DNA from: Gammaproteobacteria bacterium
GTDB lineage: Bacteria; Pseudomonadota; Gammaproteobacteria; J044
Reading direction: 5' to 3'
Length of the DNA: 11,830 bases
NCBI GenBank assembly: GCA_003696465.1
Contig: RFHG01000037.1
Span: forward strand, 1-11,830
Made by a program: the position numbers and the translations under genes. The notes under the pieces are model-generated. The model was not told the origin of the DNA. It did not search any database and saw only the letters and a program-made list of their open reading frames with translations. How positions within the stretch are numbered: position 1 is the stretch's first letter; the number at the start of each line of letters is the position of its first letter. Shown here in pieces: positions 6,098 to 11,830 of the stretch.

Positions 6098-6427
6098 TCA
6101 GTCCCGCGCGCGTGGTGTGCGGCTGACCAGGATCCGGTCGCCCTCGATACGCACGGCGTAGGTTGCCAGCGGCTCGGTCGCCGGCGGCTCCTGCGGTTCC
6201 CCCGTGCGCACGTCGAAGCGGCTGCCGTGCAGGGTGCAGGAGATCAGTGCGCCCTTGAGGCAACCCAGATAGAGCGAGCTGTCCTCGTGCGTGCAGGTGT
6301 CGTCGCAGGCGTAGATCTCGCCCTCGACCCGTGCCAGCAGTACCGGGCGCTCGTCAACACGGACACGCAGGGTGCCCCCTTCGGGCAACTGGCCGGTCCG
6401 TGCAACGGCCACAAAATCTTCCGACAT
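6098..6427 (-). CDS. Small Rieske [2Fe-2S] ferredoxin
   Basis: This soluble one-domain Rieske protein of 109 residues transfers electrons; relatives serve ring-hydroxylating dioxygenases or nitrite-reductase-like small subunits. Cluster ligands are complete: Cys45-Thr-His47 and, 16 residues later, Cys64-Thr-Leu-His67, followed by GSRFDVRTGE as in biphenyl-dioxygenase-type ferredoxins. Extra cysteines lie at 41 and 56. There is no signal peptide or membrane segment, so it is cytoplasmic. ATG 6427 is preferred, with AAGGAA upstream; an ATG at 6445 lacks a ribosome site and its extra residues (MQGIPD) are not Rieske-like. No oxygenase or reductase partner is present nearby. The gene is divergent from the three-gene unit starting at 6516, so a shared control region at 6428-6515 is possible. 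The biological partner is unknown. Confidence 0.92.
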   Translation of the reverse strand: MSEDFVAVARTGQLPEGGTLRVRVDERPVLLARVEGEIYACDDTCTHEDSSLYLGCLKGALISCTLHGSRFDVRTGEPQEPPATEPLATYAVRIEGDRILVSRTPRARD

Positions 6428-6455
6428 GTCGGGTATTCCTTGCATTGAGTGTGCA

Positions 6456-6468
6456 GGGCACCATTATA
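6456..6468 (-). promoter_or_regulatory. Possible -10 element for the Rieske gene
   Basis: The minus strand has a perfect TATAAT (6468-6463), about 36 bases before the Rieske ATG, with a start point near 6456. No convincing -35 hexamer is found 16-18 bases upstream, so it would need an activator or is chance. Within the same 88-base divergent gap no convincing plus-strand promoter was found for the gene at 6516. Confidence 0.35.
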
Positions 6469-6515
6469 TCGACCGTGACCGGCAAAAAGACCGCACGGAA
6501 CACAGGAGCATGAGC

Positions 6516-7217
6516 ATGAGCGAGAACAACATCGGCGTCGGCAGCGCAGTCATCGACGCCATCGACGCCAAACAGTCCCGCGAAGAAGTGGCACGGATTC
6601 TGGAAAAGCGCCTGGCGGCACTGGCCGCCCTGCCGGAGGATGTGCCCGCGGCAGAGAAGGCCAAGCTGCTGCTCGACATCGCCGAGGGCGAACTCGAGCT
6701 GACCCAGAACGAGGCGGCGTGGGAGCACGCCCGCGAGGCCTTCGACCTGGCCATCGACAACGAGGCCTGGCAGCTGGCGGCGGAGGCGGCCGATCTGCTG
6801 TACCGTACCGAGCAGCCTTCCAGCATCATCGCCCTGGCCAACGGCATCTGGCTGGCAGTGGCCTTCCCGGTCGATCCGGAGGTGAGCTATACCCTGCTCA
6901 GCCACTTCGTGGACGAGACCCCGCCCGATTCGGACGGTGCCGCGGTGGCGGCCATGCTGGCCCACTATCTGGCCGAGCTGCGTGCCCCCGAGGACCAGTA
7001 CGAGAACATCACCTTCCTCACCAACAACCTGGTGGGGCAGGTGGCCCAGCGGCATGGCAAGGTCAAGAGCCAGCCCGAGCTGGAGCTGTGGATCGAGCGC
7101 CTGCAGCTGGGCGACGAGCAGTTGCTGCTCAAGCGCATGGCCAAGATCCTCGACGTGATCTCCGAAGGGCAGTGGTGGTACGATCGCGACGCGCTGCGCG
7201 CAAAACTGCCTCAATAG
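6516..7217 (+). CDS. Hypothetical helical cytoplasmic protein, first gene of a three-gene unit
   Basis: I do not recognise this 233-residue family. There is no signal peptide or membrane helix. Almost the whole chain looks alpha-helical with amphipathic, alanine- and leucine-rich helices (EEVARILEKRLAALAALPED, KAKLLLDIAEGELELTQNEA, AFDLAIDNEAWQLAAEAADL), which suggests a TPR-like or all-helical scaffold. The C-terminus has an aromatic patch, EGQWWYDRDALR. ATG 6516 is preferred over ATG 6510 because AGGAG at 6504-6508 is seven bases from the former and only one from the latter; this trims the Met-Ser repeat at the N-terminus. The next gene starts 16 bases after the stop. The stop-to-start spacing and same strand indicate an operon with the following two genes. 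Function is unknown; a protein-interaction role is inference only. Confidence 0.85.
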   Translation: MSENNIGVGSAVIDAIDAKQSREEVARILEKRLAALAALPEDVPAAEKAKLLLDIAEGELELTQNEAAWEHAREAFDLAIDNEAWQLAAEAADLLYRTEQPSSIIALANGIWLAVAFPVDPEVSYTLLSHFVDETPPDSDGAAVAAMLAHYLAELRAPEDQYENITFLTNNLVGQVAQRHGKVKSQPELELWIERLQLGDEQLLLKRMAKILDVISEGQWWYDRDALRAKLPQ

Positions 7218-7233
7218 CCCACGGAGCACGGTC

Positions 7234-7623
7234 ATGAGCGAAAGGCCCTGGCTGGTCTCGATCGTCGAGCTGGGCGGCTATCCCGATTTCAGCGGCCTCT
7301 ATCGCGAGGCCGGTTTCGAGGTGGCCCAGGAACGCAACTTCCGCAAGGCCATCGGCCTGGTGAAGAAGAAGCGCCCGCGGGTGGTGGTGGCCGAATTCAA
7401 CTACCAGACCGATTTCCGTGACCGCACAAGCAACCTGGAGACGCTGATGGCCGTCGTTCAGCGCATGCCCGATACACGCGTCATCGTGTTTCTGGAAAAG
7501 GAGCAGGAGGGTCCCTTCGAGCGGGTTCGCTCCCGCTTTCCCATCCATGCCGCGCTGCATTTCCCCATCGACGAGACCGAGCTGCGCAAGGCGCTGGAGT
7601 CGGCCGTCGAGGAAACCGCATGA
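7234..7623 (+). CDS. Receiver-like protein lacking phosphorylation residues
   Basis: The 129-residue protein has the alternating strand/helix pattern of a CheY-like receiver: WLVSIVEL, FSGLYREAGF, FRKAIGLVKKKRP, RVVVAEF, LMAVVQRMP, TRVIVFLE, HAALHFPID and a final helix ELRKALESAVEE. The strand ending at Glu54 aligns with the phosphoacceptor strand, so Glu replaces the Asp. The acidic pair expected after strand 1 is absent, and the usual Lys-Pro after strand 5 reads Phe110-Pro111. It is therefore probably a pseudo-receiver that cannot be phosphorylated, or a different Rossmann-like domain. There is no output domain. GGAG lies seven bases before ATG 7234. Its stop overlaps the next start by four bases (ATGA at 7620), so translation is coupled. 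Fold assignment is inferred by eye. Confidence 0.85.
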   Translation: MSERPWLVSIVELGGYPDFSGLYREAGFEVAQERNFRKAIGLVKKKRPRVVVAEFNYQTDFRDRTSNLETLMAVVQRMPDTRVIVFLEKEQEGPFERVRSRFPIHAALHFPIDETELRKALESAVEETA

Positions 7624-8324
7624 GCCGGCTGCCCTTCAATGCCCGGCCCGGGGCGCATGAGCGTCATCTGCGGCGCGCGCTCGACAACCCCCTGTTTCCG
7701 CCGCAGAGGCGCAAGGCCACGCCACAGGACGTGCTGCGCGAGCAGCGTCGCGACTACGAGGAACTGATGGGCTTCGTGCAGCGCTTCGAGGATCTGGTGC
7801 GCGAGGCCGCCGAGCTGCCGGCCAATGCCGAGGCCGATGTGGTGCTCGAGCTCAAGGAACGGCTGGATCGGGCCTATGAAGAGGCCAGCGGGCTGGGGGG
7901 TGACATTGCCCATATCCGCGAGGCCCTGATAAAGCTTATCGGCGTGACCATGGCTGCCGTGCGCCGCGCCGCCGGCGACGACGACCCCACGGCGCTGGAA
8001 AAGCTCGACATGGAAGACCAGGCGCGCGCACTGCATTTCCGTCTGCTCGAACATCCCCTGATTGCCGATCTGCTGCGGCCGGACGACCTCATCCCGCCCG
8101 AGGATCTGGTACCAACCCTGCTCAGCGAATCCGAAGATGCCGTGGCTGCGGCCATTGCCATTCTCGAGCCCGAGCAGCTTGCCCTCATCGTGCGCGATGC
8201 ACAGGAACTGCTGGCGCGGGTGGAAAAACGTGGCGAGGCGGTACCCGAGGCGGCCCGTGCACGCCTCGAACAGATGCGTGCTGCCCTGCCGGATACAGGG
8301 GCTGAGCCCCACGATTCCGACTGA
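7620..8324 (+). CDS. Hypothetical charged helical protein, third gene of the unit
   Basis: I do not recognise this 234-residue protein. The N-terminal 35 residues are Arg/Pro-rich (FNARPGAHERHLRR) and look extended. A likely coiled coil follows at about 36-95 (DVLREQRRDYEELMGFVQRF, VVLELKERLDRAYEEA), then further helices at 97-118 and 125-150. A Pro/Asp-rich linker (LLRPDDLIPPEDLVP) precedes helical segments up to residue 222, and the tail is acidic and disordered. There are no cysteines, no membrane segment and no signal. It starts on the ATGA overlap with the receiver-like gene, the strongest sign that the two products work together. The ORF ends 30 bases before the next gene, which has its own strong ribosome site. 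A structural or adaptor role is a guess. Confidence 0.85.
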   Translation: MSRLPFNARPGAHERHLRRALDNPLFPPQRRKATPQDVLREQRRDYEELMGFVQRFEDLVREAAELPANAEADVVLELKERLDRAYEEASGLGGDIAHIREALIKLIGVTMAAVRRAAGDDDPTALEKLDMEDQARALHFRLLEHPLIADLLRPDDLIPPEDLVPTLLSESEDAVAAAIAILEPEQLALIVRDAQELLARVEKRGEAVPEAARARLEQMRAALPDTGAEPHDSD

Positions 8325-8354
8325 ATACCCTGTCCATCTCTTTACGGAGGAGTC

Positions 8355-8963
8355 ATGCAAGGGAATTGCTGCCCGGAACGGGTGCTCATTGCGAGGCCAG
8401 ACTGCTTTCAAAGCAGCTCCCTGCGTTGTCCAAGTCTCCTGAAAGCTTTTTTGCCGAGGCGAGTCCTTCCGTTCATTCTTGTGGTCTCATGCGGCCTGGT
8501 TCATGCAGGGGAATCCAAGATACCGGAGCAGCCCGCATGGGAACGCTACCGCCAGATCCAGGCCCTGCTGGCCGGGCCGGTGCTGGAGCCGACACAACTC
8601 AGAGGCGTTTTCAGCCCGACCCTCTTGCAGGCACAGGGCGAGGCAGCCGATGATCCATCTGCCCTGCGCGATCTGGGTTATGCCGCCCGCGTGCTGCGCG
8701 TGGTCGTATCGCACCATGAAAGACCGGTGAAGGACGGGCGTTGCCTGCTGGTGAACGGCTATACCGATGCCGATCGCCCGGTGACGGTGGCAGTACGGTT
8801 CGAAGGCCACGCGCCCCTGCTGTGGTCGGAGTCCTTTGTCAGTCTGGAGCCGATGTCGGGCAGCCGGCCGGATGATGCCCTGTGTCCCGAGGCGCTGAAG
8901 GCCCGGGTCATGGCCGAAGATCCCGATGTGGCCGAGGCCATGCGCCAGCTCGAGGGGAAATAG
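8355..8963 (+). CDS. Hypothetical exported protein with Cys-containing N-terminal extension
   Basis: The family of this 202-residue protein is not recognised. ATG 8355 has a very strong GGAGGAG site upstream. A secretion signal appears only at residues 30-51: KAFLPRR, hydrophobic VLPFILVVSCGLV, then VHA/GES, a good signal peptidase I site. VVSC at 43-46 also fits a loose lipobox. The first 29 residues hold four cysteines and use less GC-biased codons than the neighbours, so the real start might be lower, for example TTG 8451, or the segment may be a leader. The mature part is mixed alpha/beta with two cysteines (GRCLLVNG, DALCPEAL) that could form a disulfide in the periplasm. It lies 30 bases after the three-gene unit and may be cotranscribed. 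Function is unknown. Confidence 0.75.
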   Translation: MQGNCCPERVLIARPDCFQSSSLRCPSLLKAFLPRRVLPFILVVSCGLVHAGESKIPEQPAWERYRQIQALLAGPVLEPTQLRGVFSPTLLQAQGEAADDPSALRDLGYAARVLRVVVSHHERPVKDGRCLLVNGYTDADRPVTVAVRFEGHAPLLWSESFVSLEPMSGSRPDDALCPEALKARVMAEDPDVAEAMRQLEGK

Positions 8964-8988
8964 CCTCGCAGGGCTTGAAAAGAGGCCG

Positions 8989-9007
8989 CCCCATGCCCAG
9001 CATGGGG
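8989..9007 (+). promoter_or_regulatory. RNA hairpin covering the DUF2905 start codon
   Basis: CCCCATGC (8989-8996), loop CCA, GCATGGGG (9000-9007) form a perfect 8-bp stem containing ATG 8993 and ATG 9002. In mRNA it would hide both early starts and lie next to a third, ATG 9011. It could limit translation of the membrane protein or mark 9011 as the true start. Confidence 0.45.
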
Positions 9008-9211
9008 GGCATGCAACGGATACTCGTCATTCTCGGGCTGGTGGTGCTTCTGGCGGGCCTGTTCTGGCCCTGGCTGTCGAAGCTGCCCTTCGGGCGGCTG
9101 CCGGGCGATATCGTCATCGAGCGCCCGGGCTTTACCTTTTTCTTTCCAATTACCACCAGCATTCTCTTCAGTCTGGTGCTGACCCTGATCTTCTGGCTGT
9201 TTCGCAAGTAG
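8993..9211 (+). CDS. DUF2905 family small inner-membrane protein
   Basis: The 72-residue protein has two membrane helices: ILVILGLVVLLAGLFWPWL at about 9-27 and TTSILFSLVLTLIFWLF at about 54-70. They are joined by the signature GRLPGDIVIERPGFTFFFP, typical of the widespread DUF2905 family of unknown function. Length is near the family norm of about 65-70. ATG 8993 has GAGG seven bases upstream; ATG 9011 (MQRILVIL) would give 66 residues, closer to relatives, and is preceded only by a G-run, so the start is uncertain. It is 29 bases from the upstream gene and 22 from the downstream one, on the same strand. Confidence 0.88.
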   Translation: MPSMGGMQRILVILGLVVLLAGLFWPWLSKLPFGRLPGDIVIERPGFTFFFPITTSILFSLVLTLIFWLFRK

Positions 9212-9233
9212 GGGTTCCGGTACACTTGCAGAC

Positions 9234-9575
9234 ATGATGCGTCGTCTGCTTTTCATCAGCCTGCTGGGCTGGCTGGGCATGGCCAAGGCCCAGCAGCACT
9301 GGGTCGTGGACAGCGAGGACTGGGACCGCCCGCGCAGTGCGGAGCATGTGCTGTCGCTTGCGCCGGTTCGCCAGGCGGTGCACGGCCTGTTGCTGCTGCC
9401 GGACAGCCGCCTCGAGATCCGTTATCCCGGCGGCGAGGCAGGCAGCCTGCAGGCGGCCGAACTGCGCGACTGGCTGATTAGCCTGGGTATCGATGCAGAC
9501 CGCCTGGAAACGGTGCCGGCACCGTTGCCGGGCGGGCAACTCGAATTGCAACTGTTTTCCGCGGAGGGTTCATGA
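9234..9575 (+). CDS. Small hypothetical secreted protein upstream of nit
   Basis: The 113-residue protein has a clear signal peptide: MMRRLLFISLLGWLGMAKA followed by QQ, cut after Ala19. The mature part includes SRLEIRYPGGEAGSLQAAEL, RDWLISLGIDADRLETVPA and a final strand QLELQLFS. The LRDWLxSLGIxxxRL stretch resembles the helix-strand region of OmpA-like C-terminal domains, but the domain would be only partial. There are no cysteines in the mature part. The ribosome site is weak, and ATG 9234 and ATG 9237 are both possible. Its TGA overlaps the next ATG by four bases (9572-9575), coupling it to the amidohydrolase gene. In many gammaproteobacteria the gene before nit-tldD is the large yhdP; here this small protein takes that place. 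Function is unknown. Confidence 0.85.
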   Translation: MMRRLLFISLLGWLGMAKAQQHWVVDSEDWDRPRSAEHVLSLAPVRQAVHGLLLLPDSRLEIRYPGGEAGSLQAAELRDWLISLGIDADRLETVPAPLPGGQLELQLFSAEGS

Positions 9576-10414
9576 ACAGGGTAGCCGCCATTCAGATGGC
9601 CTCGGGGCCCAAGGTGCCCGTCAATCTCGAAGAGGCCGAGCGCCTCATCAATCAGGCGGTGCAGGGTGGTGCCGAGCTGGTCGTGCTGCCGGAGAACTTT
9701 GCCCTCATGGGCATGACCGAGCAGGACAAGGTCGAGGTGGCCGAGGAAGACGGCAGCGGTCCAATGCAGGACTTCCTGGCGCGCATGGCGTCCACGCATG
9801 GCATCTGGCTGGTGGGCGGTACCGTGCCCATCCGCAGCCCGGAGCCGGGCAAGGTCTATGGGGCCTGCCTGCTGTACAACGACCAGGGCGAGCGGGTGGC
9901 CCGCTACGACAAGATTCACCTGTTCGACGTGCATCTGGAGGACACCGGCGAGAGCTATAACGAGTCCGAGACCATCCTCAACGGCGACCGCATCGTGGTG
10001 GCCGAGACGCCCTTCGGTCGCCTTGGCCTGGCCGTGTGCTACGACCTGCGTTTTCCCGAGCTGTTTCGCGGCATGCTCGAGCAGGGCGTGGAGCTGGTGG
10101 CCCTGCCTTCGGCCTTTACCGCGCTCACCGGCAAGGCGCACTGGGAATGCCTGATCCGGGCCCGGGCCATCGAAAACCTGATCTACATGATTGCGCCCGG
10201 CCAGGGCGGCTATCACGTCAACGGCCGGGAGACCCATGGTCACAGCATGGTGGTCGACCCGTGGGGCAACATCCTCAATCAGCTCAAGAGCGGCTCCGGC
10301 GTGGTGCCGGCCGAGATCGATCTCGAGCGCCTGCGGCACATCCGCAAGAACTTCCCGGCGCTGGAACATCGTCGCCTCGACTGCCGCATCATCCGGGGAG
10401 CGAATCATGAGTGA
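9572..10414 (+). CDS. Carbon-nitrogen hydrolase of the Nit1/YbeM type (probable deaminated glutathione amidase)
   Basis: This nitrilase-superfamily amidase has 280 residues, full length for the Nit branch. The catalytic triad is present: Glu41 in VVLPENF, Lys114 in RYDKIHLFDV, and Cys156 in LAVCYDLRFPELFR. The supporting Glu131 region (ESYNESETI) and YHVNGRETHGHSMVVDPWGN also fit the Nit/Nit1 branch. That branch hydrolyses deaminated glutathione made by transaminases, a metabolite-repair job. The start ATG 9572 lies on the ATGA overlap with the upstream gene, with GGAGGG before it. The end overlaps the tldD start by eight bases. The nit-tldD neighbourhood is common in gammaproteobacteria. The superfamily and branch are clear; the substrate is inferred. 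Confidence 0.93.
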   Translation: MNRVAAIQMASGPKVPVNLEEAERLINQAVQGGAELVVLPENFALMGMTEQDKVEVAEEDGSGPMQDFLARMASTHGIWLVGGTVPIRSPEPGKVYGACLLYNDQGERVARYDKIHLFDVHLEDTGESYNESETILNGDRIVVAETPFGRLGLAVCYDLRFPELFRGMLEQGVELVALPSAFTALTGKAHWECLIRARAIENLIYMIAPGQGGYHVNGRETHGHSMVVDPWGNILNQLKSGSGVVPAEIDLERLRHIRKNFPALEHRRLDCRIIRGANHE

Positions 10415-11830
10415 TGCCCTTTCCATTGCCCGGGCCCATCTGCTGGATCCGGCCGGGCTGGACGCCGCGCAACTGGAGCGGGTGCTGGGGGCGCTGGCCA
10501 GCCGGGGCGTGGACTATGGCGATCTGTATTTCCAGCTCAGCCGGTCCGAGTCCTGGGCGCTGGAGGACGGCATCGTCAAGAACGGTGCCTATCACATCGA
10601 GCAGGGTGTGGGCGTGCGCGCCATCAGTGGCGAGAAGACCGGCTTTGCCTATTCCGATGAACTGGTGCTGCCGGCACTGGAGGAGGCCTCGCGCGCGGCA
10701 CGTGCCATCGCCCGAGGGCAGGGCAGCACCCGCCCCGTGGCAGTCCATTCACCGGATGGCCTGGCGCAGCGCTACCGCCCGCTGGATCCGCTGCAGACCC
10801 TGGACGAGGCCACGCGCATCGAGCTGTTGCAGAGGGCCGACGCCGAGGCACGCCGGCTCGACAGCCGCGTCAGTCAGGTCACGGTGAGCCTCGCCGCCGT
10901 GCACGACATGATCCTGGTGGCGGCGACGGACGGCACCCTGGCGGCCGACGTGCGTCCCCTGGTGCGGATGAATGTGAACGTCATCATGGAGCAGGGAGGA
11001 CGCCGCGAGCAGGGTTCGGCCGGGGGTGGCGGACGGGTCGGTTACGACTGGTTCCTGGAAGGCGACCGCTGGCAGGAATTCGTGGCCGAGGCGGTGCGCA
11101 CGGCCTCGGTGAACATGGAGGCGGTCGAGGCCCCGGCCGGCACCATGGATGTGGTACTGGGCCCCGGCTGGCCCGGGGTGCTGCTGCACGAGGCCATCGG
11201 CCATGGTCTGGAGGGTGACTTCAACCGCAAGGGGACCTCGGCCTTTGCCGGGCGTCTGGGCGAGCGGGTGGCCGCGCCCGGCGTCACGGTGGTCGACGAC
11301 GGCACCCTGCCCGATCGCCGTGGCTCGCTGAGCATCGACGACGAGGGCACGCCGACCCAGTGCACCACTCTCATCGAGGACGGCATCCTGGTCGGCTACA
11401 TGCAGGACAAGCTCAATGCCCGCCTGATGGGCATGCAGCCCACCGGCAACGCCCGGCGGGAGTCGTATGCCCATCTCACCATCCCGCGCATGACCAACAC
11501 CTACATGCTGGCCGGAGACCACGATCCGCAGGAGATCATTGCCTCTGTCGAGAATGGGCTCTATGCGGTCAACTTCGGCGGCGGACAGGTGGACATCACC
11601 TCGGGCAAGTTCGTGTTCTCGGCCTCCGAGGCCTACCTCATCGAGAACGGTCGGGTCACGCGTCCGGTCAAGGGCGCCACGCTGATTGGCAATGGTCCGG
11701 ATGTGCTGACCCGGGTGAAGATGATCGGCAACGACCTCGAGCTCGATGCCGGCGTCGGCGTCTGCGGCAAGGACGGCCAGAGTGTCCCGGTGGGGGTCGG
11801 CCAGCCGACCCTGCGTGTCGACGGGCTGAC
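10407..11830 (+). CDS. tldD: Metalloprotease TldD, nearly complete
   Basis: TldD forms a heterodimeric zinc protease with TldE (PmbA) that cuts unfolded peptides and in E. coli processes microcin B17 and degrades the CcdA antitoxin. About 474 codons are visible, and the family has about 481, so only some seven residues are missing at the right edge. The zinc motif HEAIGHGLEGDF starts at His261 (His261, Glu262, His266), and the third ligand Cys453 sits in GVGVCGKDGQ. Other family features are ALEDGIVKNG near residue 52, SYAHLTIPRMTNTYM and NFGGGQVDITSGKFVFSASE. ATG 10407 overlaps the nit stop by eight bases, so they are translationally coupled. No tldE is in the window; it is often unlinked. 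Assignment is secure. Confidence 0.97.
   Translation, partial: MSDALSIARAHLLDPAGLDAAQLERVLGALASRGVDYGDLYFQLSRSESWALEDGIVKNGAYHIEQGVGVRAISGEKTGFAYSDELVLPALEEASRAARAIARGQGSTRPVAVHSPDGLAQRYRPLDPLQTLDEATRIELLQRADAEARRLDSRVSQVTVSLAAVHDMILVAATDGTLAADVRPLVRMNVNVIMEQGGRREQGSAGGGGRVGYDWFLEGDRWQEFVAEAVRTASVNMEAVEAPAGTMDVVLGPGWPGVLLHEAIGHGLEGDFNRKGTSAFAGRLGERVAAPGVTVVDDGTLPDRRGSLSIDDEGTPTQCTTLIEDGILVGYMQDKLNARLMGMQPTGNARRESYAHLTIPRMTNTYMLAGDHDPQEIIASVENGLYAVNFGGGQVDITSGKFVFSASEAYLIENGRVTRPVKGATLIGNGPDVLTRVKMIGNDLELDAGVGVCGKDGQSVPVGVGQPTLRVDGL

Noticed and set aside
6354..7235. 293-codon minus-strand open frame overlapping the first gene of the three-gene unit
   Set aside because: It overlaps the N-terminal part of the Rieske gene and the whole gene at 6516, whose packing and ribosome site are better; the composition is shadow-like.
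8447..8452. T6 run as the intrinsic terminator of the three-gene unit
   Set aside because: The only stem ending just before it is 6 bp with a loop of about 30 bases, and it lies within an open reading frame; kept only as a weak attenuation idea.
9422..10426. 334-codon minus-strand open frame opposite nit
   Set aside because: Antisense to a Nit amidase with a complete catalytic triad.
10749..11522. 257-codon minus-strand open frame opposite tldD
   Set aside because: Antisense to TldD, whose zinc motif and length are intact.

Overview
The window is GC-rich chromosomal DNA from a bacterium, most likely a flagellated gammaproteobacterium. That placement rests on a class I NrdA with two ATP-cone domains, a long-form NhaA, a nitrilase-tldD pair and a sigma-28 type chemoreceptor promoter. 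A Chromatiales/Ectothiorhodospiraceae-like host is possible, but this is only an impression from the protein sequences. No tRNA, rRNA, CRISPR array, insertion sequence or phage gene is visible.

Left part (1-2718, all minus strand). The window opens inside nrdA, the large subunit of ribonucleotide reductase, cut exactly at its first redox cysteine codon. Its upstream region is the clearest regulatory block here: a sigma-70 type promoter, two NrdR-box-like palindromes about three helical turns apart, and a perfect DnaA box. nhaA (Na+/H+ antiporter) lies upstream on the same strand.

Middle part (2719-6094). A bcp/PrxQ-type peroxiredoxin is divergent from nhaA. A chemoreceptor with almost no periplasmic domain faces it, driven by an excellent sigma-28 (FliA) promoter. 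Upstream of that is an inositol-monophosphatase family gene with a TTG start. Divergent from the phosphatase is an orphan MbcA/ParS/Xre-type antitoxin-like gene without a visible RES toxin.

Right part (6098-11830). A small Rieske ferredoxin (minus) is divergent from a tight three-gene unit of unrecognised proteins: a helical protein, a receiver-like protein lacking the phosphorylation residues, and a charged helical protein. Then follow a secreted hypothetical protein, a DUF2905 membrane protein, a small secreted protein, a Nit-type amidohydrolase and tldD. The last three are closely packed and probably one operon; tldD runs off the window about seven codons before its expected end.

The least explained part is the Rieske / three-gene block at 6098-8324. 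The best supported regulatory discoveries are the NrdR/DnaA promoter of nrdA and the FliA promoter of the chemoreceptor.
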